Of a stretch of DNA of 64,000 nt, positions 35,653 to 43,700 are shown piece by piece (position 1 is the stretch's first letter; each line of letters starts with the position of its first letter). Under the pieces are notes generated by a model. That model saw only the letters and a program-made list of their open reading frames with translations. It did not search any database and was not told where the DNA came from. This DNA is from Virgisporangium aliadipatigenens (GTDB lineage Bacteria > Actinomycetota > Actinomycetes > Mycobacteriales > Micromonosporaceae). Where the stretch lies: NCBI RefSeq assembly GCF_016863615.1, contig NZ_BOPF01000001.1:80281-144280 (forward strand), written 5' to 3'. Both the position numbers and the translations under genes were made by a program.

Positions 35653-36390
35653 GTGGAGATGTTCCCGCTGGCCGAGCGGCCGGACCTGGCGCCGCTGCTG
35701 GGCACCTTTCACGGCGGCTGGCCCGAGTTCATGTACGGGGACCGGGTCGCCCCGCTGTACTACGACATCGCGCAGACGGCGTTCGCGCAGTACGTGCTCG
35801 TGGCGCCCGATCCCGACGAGCCCACCCGGGCCGCGGCGGCGGCGTACAGCGTTCCGTACACGCCGCCGCCGGTGCTGCCCGTGGGCGGGTGGGACGCCGT
35901 GGTCGTCGCGGCGATCTCGGACCGGGCGGCGGGGCGGCGCGGGACGCAGGTCTCCGCCCTGGAGATCATGGTGCAACCGGACCTGCGGGGGAGGGGCCTC
36001 GCCGCCGTCGTGCTGGACGCCATGCGGCGCAACGCCGCGCGGCTCGGGCACGACACGCTCGTGGCACCGGTGCGGCCCAACGGCAAGAGCGACCCGTTCG
36101 AGCCCATGTCGACCTACGCGTTTCGGACGCGGGAGGACGGGCTGCCGGTCGACCCGTGGCTGCGCGTGCACGTGCGGGCCGGCGCGCGGATCGAGGCGGT
36201 GGCGCCGCGTTCGATGCTGATCGCCGGCACGCTCGCGGAGTGGCGGGAGTGGACCGGGCTGCCGTTCGACCGGCCGGGCCCGGTGCGGGTGCCCCGCGCG
36301 CTCGCCCCCGTGCACTGCGACCCGGATCAGGATTCGGCGGTCTACGTCGAGCCGAACGTCTGGGTCCGCCACAGCCTCAATCAGCGATGA
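35653..36390 (+). CDS. GNAT-family N-acetyltransferase
   Basis: 245 residues. The acetyl-CoA-binding segment is ALEIMVQPDLRGRGLAAVVLDAMRRNAARLGHDTLVAPV (R/Q-x-x-G-x-G/A). It is longer than minimal GNATs, with a C-terminal extension after RVHVRAGARIEAVAPRSMLI. The acceptor substrate is unknown. GTG 35653 is chosen; GTG 35647 and ATG 35659 are alternatives. Its last 14 bases overlap the convergent HoxX-like gene. Confidence 0.85.
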   Translation: MEMFPLAERPDLAPLLGTFHGGWPEFMYGDRVAPLYYDIAQTAFAQYVLVAPDPDEPTRAAAAAYSVPYTPPPVLPVGGWDAVVVAAISDRAAGRRGTQVSALEIMVQPDLRGRGLAAVVLDAMRRNAARLGHDTLVAPVRPNGKSDPFEPMSTYAFRTREDGLPVDPWLRVHVRAGARIEAVAPRSMLIAGTLAEWREWTGLPFDRPGPVRVPRALAPVHCDPDQDSAVYVEPNVWVRHSLNQR

Positions 36391-38041
36391 GCCTGGCGGG
36401 TGTGGCGCACGGCGGTTCCTTGTAAATGAAGGCCTTTCGCGCCCGGTCGAAGCGCTGCCGGTCGTCGAACAGGTCGCGCGCCATCTCGCCCAGTTCGACG
36501 GTCTCGTGGTAGGACAACGGCCAGCGCTGCTTGGCCGCCCGGGCCCGCCGGGCGTCCACAGTGGAGCGCCAACGCGCCGGATCCGCCCACCCGGCCGCCA
36601 CCTCGCCGAGCCACCCGTCGAACTCCTGCGGCTCCCGCGGCCCCACCGCGTCCACCAGCCCGAGCGAGCGTGCCCGGTCGGCGTCGACGGGCAGTTTGTT
36701 GTGCAGCAGGGCGGTCGCCTGTTCGGGGCCGACCCGGGCCGGCAGCGCGTAGGTGTGCAGTTCCGACCCGTACAGACCCATGTCGTAGAACGGGTTCAGC
36801 ACCACGCCCGCCCGCGCCACCACCACGTCGGCGCCGAGCCCCAGCATCGCCCCGCCCGCGCCGGCACCGGCCGTGTAGGCCGAGACGAGCACCTTGCCGG
36901 TCGCCGCGCAGAGCCGACGGCAGATCGCGTTGATGGCCCGGATGTTCGCCCAGGCCTCGGCCGCGGGCTCCGGCGCCGCCTCGATCACCCCGAGGTGGAT
37001 CCCGTTGGAGAACGACTCATGCGTCCCGCGCACCACGAGCACCCGCGTGTCGTCGCGCAGCGCCGCGCGCAGCCCGGCCGCCACCATCCGGCACTGGCGC
37101 GTGCTCATCGCCCCGTTGTACGCCCGGAACGTCAGCGTGCCCACCGGACCGTCGCGGTGGTAGTGCACGGGGGCGTAGCGTTCGCCACCGGCCTGCGCAG
37201 GGGCCTCCGGCACGGACCGGCGCAGTACCGCCGTGGCGAACAGCTTCAGCGACGGCCCGCCGTCCTCGCGCACCCTGTTGAGCTGTCCGATCCAGACGCT
37301 GCCGTGCCCGGTGCCCACGAGCACCGCGCCGTACCGGCGCCCCAGGATCTCGCCCGGGGGACCCGCGATCCCGCCGACCGACGCGTCGAACGCCCGCACC
37401 TCCAGCCCGCCGATCCGGGTGCGCACACCGGGGAAGCCGTCCGCGGCGCGGATGTGGCGCACGATCCGCTCCGGGTCGTCGTCCCACGCGAACGCGCGGT
37501 CCGACTGGCGCACCAGGGGCCGGAGTCCGGTACCCGGCACCGCTCTAGGTGCCCGTTCCAACGGAATGGGTTGAAAAGAGGGGTCGGACGCCTTGGCGAC
37601 GACCTCCTCGACACACTCCACCGCCGCGTCCGCGACCGGGCCGTTGTAGAGCGCGGACTTACGCGGCGGGTCCTCGGGGATCGTGAAGATGCGCGTCGCC
37701 CAGACCGGTCCGGCGTCCATCTCCTCGATCGCCTGCAGCGCCGTGACGCCCCAGATCCGCGCGCCGTCGGTGATGGCATGGTCCAAAGAGGACGGTCCGC
37801 GGTCGCCGACCGGTCCGGGGTGGATGATGACCGTGCGCCAGTGCCGCCAGATCTCCTCCGGGACCTTTTCCTTGAGGAACGGGCACACCACCAGTTCCGG
37901 TCCGAAAGCACGCACGCCGTGCAGCATCGCCTCGGGGCTGGTCGACAACTGGACCGACACCCGGTGCCCGCCCGCGCGCAGCCGGCACCAGACCCGTTGG
38001 GTCAGCCCGTTGAACGCCGACGCGAGCAGCAGGATCCTCAT
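36377..38041 (-). CDS. hoxX: HoxX-like protein (formyltransferase/enoyl-CoA hydratase fusion), orphan
   Basis: 554 residues. The N-terminal half is formyltransferase-like (FNGLTQRVWCRLRAGGH, the HPGPVGDRGPSSLDHAI motif, EEMDAGPVW). The C-terminal half is crotonase-like (VLVVRGTHESFSNGIHLGVIE, AGAGAGGAMLGLGADVVVARAGVVLNPFYDMGLYGSE). This fusion, including GLYGSE and HTYALPARVG, matches HoxX, reported to supply the active-site CO of aerobic [NiFe]-hydrogenase from a formyl-folate donor through formyl-CoA. No hydrogenase, hyp or hox genes lie within 36 kb upstream or 25 kb downstream. It either serves a distant hydrogenase locus or has another formyl-CoA role. Confidence 0.88.
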   Translation of the reverse strand: MRILLLASAFNGLTQRVWCRLRAGGHRVSVQLSTSPEAMLHGVRAFGPELVVCPFLKEKVPEEIWRHWRTVIIHPGPVGDRGPSSLDHAITDGARIWGVTALQAIEEMDAGPVWATRIFTIPEDPPRKSALYNGPVADAAVECVEEVVAKASDPSFQPIPLERAPRAVPGTGLRPLVRQSDRAFAWDDDPERIVRHIRAADGFPGVRTRIGGLEVRAFDASVGGIAGPPGEILGRRYGAVLVGTGHGSVWIGQLNRVREDGGPSLKLFATAVLRRSVPEAPAQAGGERYAPVHYHRDGPVGTLTFRAYNGAMSTRQCRMVAAGLRAALRDDTRVLVVRGTHESFSNGIHLGVIEAAPEPAAEAWANIRAINAICRRLCAATGKVLVSAYTAGAGAGGAMLGLGADVVVARAGVVLNPFYDMGLYGSELHTYALPARVGPEQATALLHNKLPVDADRARSLGLVDAVGPREPQEFDGWLGEVAAGWADPARWRSTVDARRARAAKQRWPLSYHETVELGEMARDLFDDRQRFDRARKAFIYKEPPCATPARLIAD

Positions 38042-38278
38042 ATGCGAAACGCCTTCCGTGGCCGGTGCACGATGTGCCGGCGGCGACCCTAAGGATCATT
38101 CTGCACGTCCGATCGGACCCGATGTGCGACATTGATCAACATATTGGTGGCGGGGTTTGATGACACCGTTGCGCGCCCTGGCCTCGGCTTTGCCTTTACG
38201 GGCACCGTCCGGACTTGCGCGGCTGAGTACCGTCGATGCCGGCGGACACCCGTCGGGACGCACCTGGGGAGGAGCGGC

Positions 38279-39694
38279 ATGGTAGCCCTGCCACTGAAAG
38301 TGGGCATCACGCCCGAGCGCGCGAGCGCGACGGCCGGTGACACGTTGCCGTTGCAGGTGAGCGTCCGCAACACCAGTGATGTCGTCGAGCACTACGTGTT
38401 CGACCTGCGCGGGCTGCCCGCCGGCGCCACCGTCGCGGTCGAGCCCGAGATCACCAAGCTGCGGCCCGGTGAGACGGCTCCCGCGACCATCAAGCTGACG
38501 CTGCCCTCCACGCCGCCGCCGCCCGCGGGCGAGTACGTCGTCGGTGTGCTGGCCCAGTCCCGTTACCGGGACGAGGTGTCGCGCTGCGCCGAACTGGCCC
38601 TGACCGTGCCGCCCACGCAGCAGGTCGCGGTGCGGGTGCAGCCGGAGGTGTTCACCGGCAAGCGTTCCGCGAAGTACGCCGTCGACCTGATCAACGAGGG
38701 CAACACGCCGCTGCGGCTCAGCCTCACCGCGACCGACAAGGAGAACCGGGTCCGCTCGACGTTCAAGCCGGCGTTCGTCACGCTGGCCCCGGGCACCTCG
38801 GCGCGCACCGACCTCAAGGTGAAGGCGTCGGTGCCGTGGAGCCAGGAGAAGATCCGCGCGCTGACCATCGGCGCGACCGGTGACGGCGCCGAGGGCGGCA
38901 CGACGGCGACGTTCGTGCAGCGGCCCCGGGTGGCGTCCAAGCTGGCGCGGGTCGCCGGCATGGTCGGCGCGGTGGCGATCCTCGCCGGGGCGATCGTCGG
39001 CGGGGCGTACATCATGCGCGAACGCGCCGCGGATCAGGCCGCCGCCAACGCGGCCGCCGCCTCGCAGGCCCCGGTGGGCGCCAACACGCCCGCTCCCGCT
39101 CCGTCTCCGCCGGCGGCGCCCGGGGGTGGCGCGTCGGCCTCCGGCGCTGCCGCCGCCGGTGCCTCGGCGGGTCCCTCGGCCGGTGCCTCCGGAGCGACGG
39201 CCCCGGGTGGTGCCGCTCCCGGGCCGCGCGAGGTCGACCTGACCACGCCGGCAAACGGCATCGTGCCCAGCGACGCCTTCCGCGACAAGGGAATCCTGCT
39301 GAGCGGCCTGCCCGATCAGGGCGGCCCGGCCCAGTGCAAGGACGCGACCGGGGTGGCCGTCGGCAACGCCGACCCGGCCGGCAAGTCGCTGACGGCGGCC
39401 CGTCCGGACGCGCCGACGCAGTGCGTGGACGTGCCGGTGCAGATCCGGTTCCTGGTCCCGGCGACCCAGGTGGCGGTGCAACTGGTCGGCGGCAACAACC
39501 GCCGCATGGAGGTGCACTTCCGCGACCTGTCGACGCAGATCGTCGGCCCGGCGCCGGGTGGCGAACTGACGATCTCCGACGACGGGAAGCGGCAGGGCAT
39601 CGACTACGTGGTGATCCGGGGACTGGGGGCCGACCTGACGGCGACGAAGCCGCCGGCGGCGCTGAAGGGCGTGAAGTTCACCCCGTCGAAGTAG
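38279..39694 (+). CDS. Ig-like single-pass membrane protein, related to the one in the injection-system locus
   Basis: 471 residues. A cytoplasmic Ig/CARDB-like pair of domains (LKVGITPERASATAGDTLPLQVSVRNTS, and a second from VRVQPEVFTGKRSAKYAVDLINEGNTPLRLSLTA) is followed by one membrane helix (about 220-245), an Ala/Gly/Pro linker and a C-terminal domain with two cysteines (PAQCKD, PTQCVD). The same plan occurs at 59372-60457. The ATG at 38279 has GGGGAGGAG upstream. It stands 2.5 kb from the injection-system cluster and may be an outlying accessory (inference). Function unknown. Confidence 0.75.
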   Translation: MVALPLKVGITPERASATAGDTLPLQVSVRNTSDVVEHYVFDLRGLPAGATVAVEPEITKLRPGETAPATIKLTLPSTPPPPAGEYVVGVLAQSRYRDEVSRCAELALTVPPTQQVAVRVQPEVFTGKRSAKYAVDLINEGNTPLRLSLTATDKENRVRSTFKPAFVTLAPGTSARTDLKVKASVPWSQEKIRALTIGATGDGAEGGTTATFVQRPRVASKLARVAGMVGAVAILAGAIVGGAYIMRERAADQAAANAAAASQAPVGANTPAPAPSPPAAPGGGASASGAAAAGASAGPSAGASGATAPGGAAPGPREVDLTTPANGIVPSDAFRDKGILLSGLPDQGGPAQCKDATGVAVGNADPAGKSLTAARPDAPTQCVDVPVQIRFLVPATQVAVQLVGGNNRRMEVHFRDLSTQIVGPAPGGELTISDDGKRQGIDYVVIRGLGADLTATKPPAALKGVKFTPSK

Positions 39695-39698
39695 GTCC

Positions 39699-39716
39699 GC
39701 CCCCGCCGGCCGGGGC
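39699..39716. terminator. Hairpin between convergent genes
   Basis: GCCCC (39699-39703) and GGGGC (39712-39716) flank CGCCGGCC in the 24-bp gap between the Ig-like membrane protein and the methyltransferase. Confidence 0.4.
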
Positions 39717-39718
39717 TC

Positions 39719-40483
39719 CTAGCGGTGGCCGGTGATGCGGCGACAGGTCGCCGGTAGGCGGTAGCCGCCGGACTCCGTGCGGAACGCGCGGAGCTCGTCG
39801 GCCATCACCCGGCGGGCCTCGTGGCGCGCTTCCTCGTCGAGGCCGTCGAAGAGCGGCTTCAGCGGCCCGAACTCGGCGACGAACGCCCACCAGGTGTCGA
39901 AGTCCGGATACTCCGTCTCCCAGCGGTACCAGGACGCGTCGATGCTGTAGAACCCCTCGAGATGCTCCTCGAGCCGTTCGTGCCGGCCGAAGGCGGCCTC
40001 GAAGTCGGGGACGGTCCCCTTCGGCAGGACCTGCCGCAGGACCCGCAGGCCGAAGCCGGTGTACGGGCTCGACTCCAGATCGGCCCAGGCGGCGATGCTC
40101 AGGATCCCGTCGGGGCGCAGGACCCGGGCCGCCTCCCGCGCCGAGACGTCGAACGGCGCGATCCCGGGCATCAGCAGCCCCATGCGCGAGATGACGGCGT
40201 CGACGCTCTTGTCCTCGAACGCGAGCGCGGTGATGGACATCGTGCGGAACTCGACCGCCAGCCCGTCCCGAGCGGCCTCGACGCGGCCGGCATCCAGCAC
40301 CGCCGGGTCGATGTCGATCGCGGTGATCCGCAGGTCCGGCCGGCGGCGCGCCAGTGCGAGGCTCAGCGTGCCGGTGCCGCAGGCGAGCTGAACGACGTGC
40401 GCCCGCGCGGGCAGCGGGGACAGCGGGGCGAGCAGGGGTTCGACCAGGCCGCCGAGCAGCCGCATGAGGTTGTTGTCGGTCAC
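39719..40483 (-). CDS. Class I SAM-dependent methyltransferase
   Basis: 254 residues. SAM motif I is VVQLACGTGTLSLALARRRP, followed by acidic ITAIDIDPAVL, then motif III-like FEDKSVDAVISRMGLLMPG and AARVLRPDGILSIAAW. It resembles the UbiE/Coq5-like methyltransferase group; the substrate is unknown. The GTG start at 40483 gives MTDNNLMRLLGG; an internal ATG would trim six residues. The aminotransferase gene lies 69 bp upstream on the same strand, so they may be co-transcribed. Confidence 0.85.
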   Translation of the reverse strand: MTDNNLMRLLGGLVEPLLAPLSPLPARAHVVQLACGTGTLSLALARRRPDLRITAIDIDPAVLDAGRVEAARDGLAVEFRTMSITALAFEDKSVDAVISRMGLLMPGIAPFDVSAREAARVLRPDGILSIAAWADLESSPYTGFGLRVLRQVLPKGTVPDFEAAFGRHERLEEHLEGFYSIDASWYRWETEYPDFDTWWAFVAEFGPLKPLFDGLDEEARHEARRVMADELRAFRTESGGYRLPATCRRITGHR

Positions 40484-40552
40484 CCGCTCGACTGAACCAC
40501 GGGTTCCGGCCCGCCCACCATGTGCGTGCGGCCCGGATTCATACGAGTGCGT

Positions 40553-41296
40553 TCAGAGTACGTCCCACGGGATGGCCTCGTACTCGGCCGCCAGGGCCTT
40601 CAGTCGTACGTCGTCCACCGGGAACCGTACGTCGTCGATCCTCGCCACGCCGCCGACACCCAGGGAATTGGTGACGACTGCACCGTCGAACGTCGGCAGG
40701 TCCGCCAGGCGCACGGCTTCGTTCCGGGAACGCAGGCGCGGCGCGATCAACTGCATCGTGATCCCCGGCAGGTGCGGCGCGTCCGGCCAGACGACCTCGT
40801 CGCCGCGCAGGAACGCGATGTTCGCGATGGCGGCCTCGCTGATGACGCCGTCGGGGCCGGTCAGCAGCGCGTCGTCGAACCCGTTCCGCGCGGCCCGCCG
40901 GCCGAAGTAGACCTGCGCGAAGCCGCCGAGGTGCTTGAGGTGTGCGACCGGGCGCTGATACGCCACGGACTGCAGACGTTGGCGCATCCCGGGGCTGCCG
41001 ACCGGCGGGCGTACCACCACGGCGACGGTGGGCTCGTCGTCGTCCGGGCCGGGGCCGTAGACGTACACGCCCGCCGAGGCGTCCGGGGTGTCGCGCACGG
41101 CGTGCCACAGTGCGCCGCGGACCCGTTCGGCGTCGAGCGTCGTGTCGAAGAGTTCGCGGGTGGCGCCCTCGAGCCTCGCCAGGTGCAGGGCGAGGCCGCG
41201 GACCGCGCCGGCGCGGACCTGCATCGCGGTGAAGTGGCCGTAGGTGTTGGCGCCCGGGGGCGGCAGCGGCCGGTCCGACTCCACACGCATCGACAT
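40553..41296 (-). CDS. Class IV aminotransferase (PLP-dependent)
   Basis: 247 residues. Fold-type IV pattern: the PLP lysine in HLKHLGGFAQVYFGRRAARNGFDDALLTGPDGVISEAAIANIAFL, then TMQLIAPRLRSR and VTNSLGVGGVARID. Candidates are branched-chain aminotransferase or aminodeoxychorismate-lyase-like activity. The usual TS.R phosphate loop is changed to TNSLGVG, so specificity cannot be assigned. ATG at 41296 or 41290. Confidence 0.83.
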   Translation of the reverse strand: MSMRVESDRPLPPPGANTYGHFTAMQVRAGAVRGLALHLARLEGATRELFDTTLDAERVRGALWHAVRDTPDASAGVYVYGPGPDDDEPTVAVVVRPPVGSPGMRQRLQSVAYQRPVAHLKHLGGFAQVYFGRRAARNGFDDALLTGPDGVISEAAIANIAFLRGDEVVWPDAPHLPGITMQLIAPRLRSRNEAVRLADLPTFDGAVVTNSLGVGGVARIDDVRFPVDDVRLKALAAEYEAIPWDVL

Positions 41297-41354
41297 GATC
41301 CTCACCTTAGCCAGCGCCCCGCGTCTGGCGGGCTTTGCGCCCGGACCGTGCAGG

Positions 41355-41771
41355 ATGAGGCGGGTGAGTGGTGACGAGCCCCTGTACCTGCGGGATCCCG
41401 AGGCGTATCGCGCCTACCTCGCCGAGGGGAACCGGACGCAGGCGCGCAAGCGGGTCAGTGCCGACGTGCTGTTCCGGGACGAGACCGGCCGGATCCTGCT
41501 GGTCGACCCGCGCTACAAACCCGACTGGGACCTGCCGGGCGGCATGGCGGAGGCCAACGAGTCGCCGCTGGACGCCGCCCGCCGCGAGGTGCGCGAGGAA
41601 CTGGCCGTCGACTGGCCCGGCGGGCCGCTGCTGACGGTGGACTGGGTGGCGCCGCACGGCCCCTGGGACGACGGGCTCGTGTTCCTGTTCGACGGGGGAG
41701 TACTCCCGGGAACTGCTGCGCCCGGGCACCTTCGACCGGGTGTGGAACGCGGGAGCGGCGTACCTCCATAA
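41355..41771 (+). CDS. NUDIX hydrolase, probably frameshifted and shortened
   Basis: 138 residues as read. The NUDIX box is GGMAEANESPLDAARREVREEL (62-83), with Ala in place of the last conserved Gly. After LFDGG (about residue 115) the reading frame turns into a low-quality Gly/Pro tail. One frame over, from 41698, the codons give EYSRELLRPGTFDRVWNAG and end in AYLHNG, like the C-terminus of actinomycete NUDIX proteins. That frame's TGA at 41782-41784 overlaps the next gene's ATG. One extra G in the GGGGG run at 41694-41698 would explain it. About 30 residues before the tail also seem missing compared with relatives, so the gene may be decaying. Confidence 0.75.
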   Translation: MRRVSGDEPLYLRDPEAYRAYLAEGNRTQARKRVSADVLFRDETGRILLVDPRYKPDWDLPGGMAEANESPLDAARREVREELAVDWPGGPLLTVDWVAPHGPWDDGLVFLFDGGVLPGTAAPGHLRPGVERGSGVPP

Positions 41772-41780
41772 TGGGCGACC

Positions 41781-42167
41781 ATGAGCATCGTTCGGGATCT
41801 TGGGCGCACACTCTCCTACTCGCCGAACCTCGACGGGGAGGCCGATCCCGGTGAGGTCGTCTGGACCTGGGTCGCCTACGAGGACGACCCGTCCCAGGGC
41901 AAGGACCGGCCCGTGCTCGTCGTCGGCCGGCGCGGCTCCACGGTGTACGGCCTGATGCTGTCGAGCCAGTCCGAACGGGCCGGCCAACGCCACTGGTACT
42001 CCCTCGGCCCCGGTGCGTGGGACCGCGAGGAGCGGCCGAGCTTCGTGCGGCTGGACCGGGTGCTGGAGCTGGCCGAGGACAGCATCCGCCGCGAGGGTGC
42101 CGTGCTCGGGCGGCCGCAGTTCGACCGTGTCGCCGGTGTGCTGCGCGCGCAGTACGACTGGAGCTGA
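41781..42167 (+). CDS. PemK/MazF-like protein
   Basis: 128 residues with the PemK/MazF barrel pattern: GEVVWTWVAYEDDPSQGKDRPVLVVGR, TVYGLMLSSQSE, and a C-terminal helix. Classical members are mRNA-cleaving toxins. No antitoxin-sized gene lies upstream: the neighbour is the damaged NUDIX gene, whose alternative frame ends on this ATG. It may therefore be a solitary, non-toxic housekeeping relative, as is common in actinomycetes. Confidence 0.75.
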   Translation: MSIVRDLGRTLSYSPNLDGEADPGEVVWTWVAYEDDPSQGKDRPVLVVGRRGSTVYGLMLSSQSERAGQRHWYSLGPGAWDREERPSFVRLDRVLELAEDSIRREGAVLGRPQFDRVAGVLRAQYDWS

Positions 42168-42227
42168 AGTGGTGGGGACCTGTACCGATCAAGAGTCGCC
42201 GATGACCTGCGTAGGTCCCCGCCACTT
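42167..42227. terminator. Long imperfect inverted repeat between convergent genes
   Basis: AAGTGGTGGGGACCT (42167-42181) pairs with AGGTCCCCGCCACTT (42213-42227) over 15 bp with a single G-U pair, enclosing 31 nt. It starts on the last base of the PemK-like stop codon and ends 12 bp before the last gene of the injection-system operon, so it can terminate both. It is longer than the other hairpins in the window. Confidence 0.55.
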
Positions 42228-42238
42228 GCGAGGACCGG

Positions 42239-43186
42239 TCAACGAAGTTCGTCGAACGCCGCCTCGCTGACCGTCACGTCCCGGTATTTCGTGCCGGGGT
42301 AGACGCCCCGCACCACGATCTGGACCTTCGTCGTGGGCGCCCCGTCGAGTTCGAGCGTCTGCGGGTCGCCGGTGTCCTTCGGCTGCCACTGCTTCGTGCC
42401 GGCATCCGTGACGATCTCGGCCGAAGCGATGCGTTCGTTGTTGGTGTAGTCGGTCGGGCTCCGGTTGAACCCGTTGTTGATGGTCACCCGCACCAGCCGC
42501 ACCGGCTTGTCGAACGTGAACGTCAGCGTCTGCCCGTTGTTGTTGGGCAGGGCGGGGCCGTTGCTGTGCCACGCGGTGTCGTTCGCGCCGTCGAGGGTGT
42601 TCTCCGGGCGGTAGCGGTCGCCGGGGATGGCCGTCGTGGCGGTCACCTTGATGGTGTTGGGCGGCACCCGCACGATCGCGGTCGGCGCGGAGGACTTCGC
42701 GACGGGTGGCGGTGAAGCCGGGTCGTCATCGCGCAGGAGCACGAAAGCCGTTGCCACGGAGGCGATCGCGAGCACGACGACGGCCGCGAACACCCAGATG
42801 CGCCAGCGGTTCGACGGCGCCGGCGGCGGCAGCACCACCGGCGGTGGCGGCAGTGCCTTCAGGCGGTAGCCGCACCGCTCGCACCAGGTGCGGTCGGCGT
42901 GGTTGACGTAGCGGCAGTTCGGGCAGGAGATCGTGTCCGGTGTGGACGGTGGCTCCTCGGCGAGGGCCAGCGCCGGAGCGGGCGGCGCGGGGCCGCTGTC
43001 CTGCTCACCCGGCAGGCGCGCCGGAGGCGTGACGCTCGTGCGCTCCTCCTCGGGCAGCCGCAGGTACATCAGCGGGTAGCCGCAGCGCGGGCAGAGCCGG
43101 TCCTCGCCGATGCGGACCGGGCCCCCGCAGTCCGGGCACGACGGCGGCCGTCGACGGGACGGCTCATCGACCACGGCGTCCCCCAC
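42239..43186 (-). CDS. Zinc-ribbon single-pass membrane protein at the end of the injection-system operon
   Basis: 315 residues. Two zinc ribbons lie in the cytoplasmic part (CPDCGG...CPRCG at 17-36 and CPNC...CERCG near 88-106), then Pro-rich linkers, one membrane helix (RIWVFAAVVVLAIASVATAFVLL) and an outer discoidin/galactose-binding-like domain (YRPENTLDGANDTAWHSNG, LVRVTINNGF). The GTG start overlaps the gpI-like gene by 23 bp, so it is part of that operon. The layout suggests linking the cytoplasmic particle to the membrane or wall (inference). Confidence 0.8.
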   Translation of the reverse strand: MGDAVVDEPSRRRPPSCPDCGGPVRIGEDRLCPRCGYPLMYLRLPEEERTSVTPPARLPGEQDSGPAPPAPALALAEEPPSTPDTISCPNCRYVNHADRTWCERCGYRLKALPPPPVVLPPPAPSNRWRIWVFAAVVVLAIASVATAFVLLRDDDPASPPPVAKSSAPTAIVRVPPNTIKVTATTAIPGDRYRPENTLDGANDTAWHSNGPALPNNNGQTLTFTFDKPVRLVRVTINNGFNRSPTDYTNNERIASAEIVTDAGTKQWQPKDTGDPQTLELDGAPTTKVQIVVRGVYPGTKYRDVTVSEAAFDELR

Positions 43187-43700
43187 CCGTGCCGTCGCTC
43201 GGGTAGCGCACGTCCAGCACGATGTTCGCGCCGAGCGGGACCTCCTGCTCGAGGATCGCGCGCACCTGCCGTTCGCTCAGGTGACCGGTGTGGTCGAGCT
43301 GAACGGTGACCGTGTTGTCCGGCGGCGGGATGGTGTCCTTCTGACCGAACACGCCGCCGCTGTCGCTCACCTCGACGCGCGCACCGGTCGCCGCGCCGAG
43401 CAGACCCTCGACACCGTGCCGGGTGCCGCGCCAGCCGAGCAGCTTTCCCGCCTGGCGCAACAGGTCCCGCTGATACTCCGCCGAGTCCGTCGGTTCGAGC
43501 TGCAGGCCGAGCCAGGAGGCCAGATACGCCAACATCTCCGGACTGGCGAGGCCCGTGTCCACCTGATGTTCGATGCCGTCCACCCGGTCGCGCACGGTGT
43601 CGGCGACTTCCTGGAACGCCGTCACGAACCGGTTCAGCACCGGATCCTGCGCCATGGCGCGGGGCAGCTGCGAGATGAGCCAATCCTTGTCGACACTCAC
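43164..43700 (-). CDS. Phage tail protein I-like baseplate component (eCIS, Afp12 position)
   Basis: 178 residues. The pattern of P2 gpI-type proteins is visible: LISQLPRAMAQDPVLNRFVTAFQEVADTVRDRVDGIEHQVDTGLASPEMLAYLASWLGL, then RHGVEGLLGAATGARVEV. It should sit in the baseplate next to the baseplate J protein. The GTG start overlaps that gene's stop (GTGA). In the analogous Afp/PVC order a fibre gene follows here; here the zinc-ribbon membrane protein follows instead. Confidence 0.85.
   Translation of the reverse strand: MSVDKDWLISQLPRAMAQDPVLNRFVTAFQEVADTVRDRVDGIEHQVDTGLASPEMLAYLASWLGLQLEPTDSAEYQRDLLRQAGKLLGWRGTRHGVEGLLGAATGARVEVSDSGGVFGQKDTIPPPDNTVTVQLDHTGHLSERQVRAILEQEVPLGANIVLDVRYPSDGTGGGRRGR

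Noticed and set aside
38132..38139. TTGATCAA palindrome upstream of hoxX as an FNR-type site
   Set aside because: FNR sites need four bases between TTGAT and ATCAA; here the half-sites overlap, and one chance palindrome in an AT-richer gap is weak evidence.
41781..42167. Complete toxin-antitoxin pair with the PemK/MazF-like protein
   Set aside because: No antitoxin-like gene on either side; the upstream gene is a NUDIX remnant.
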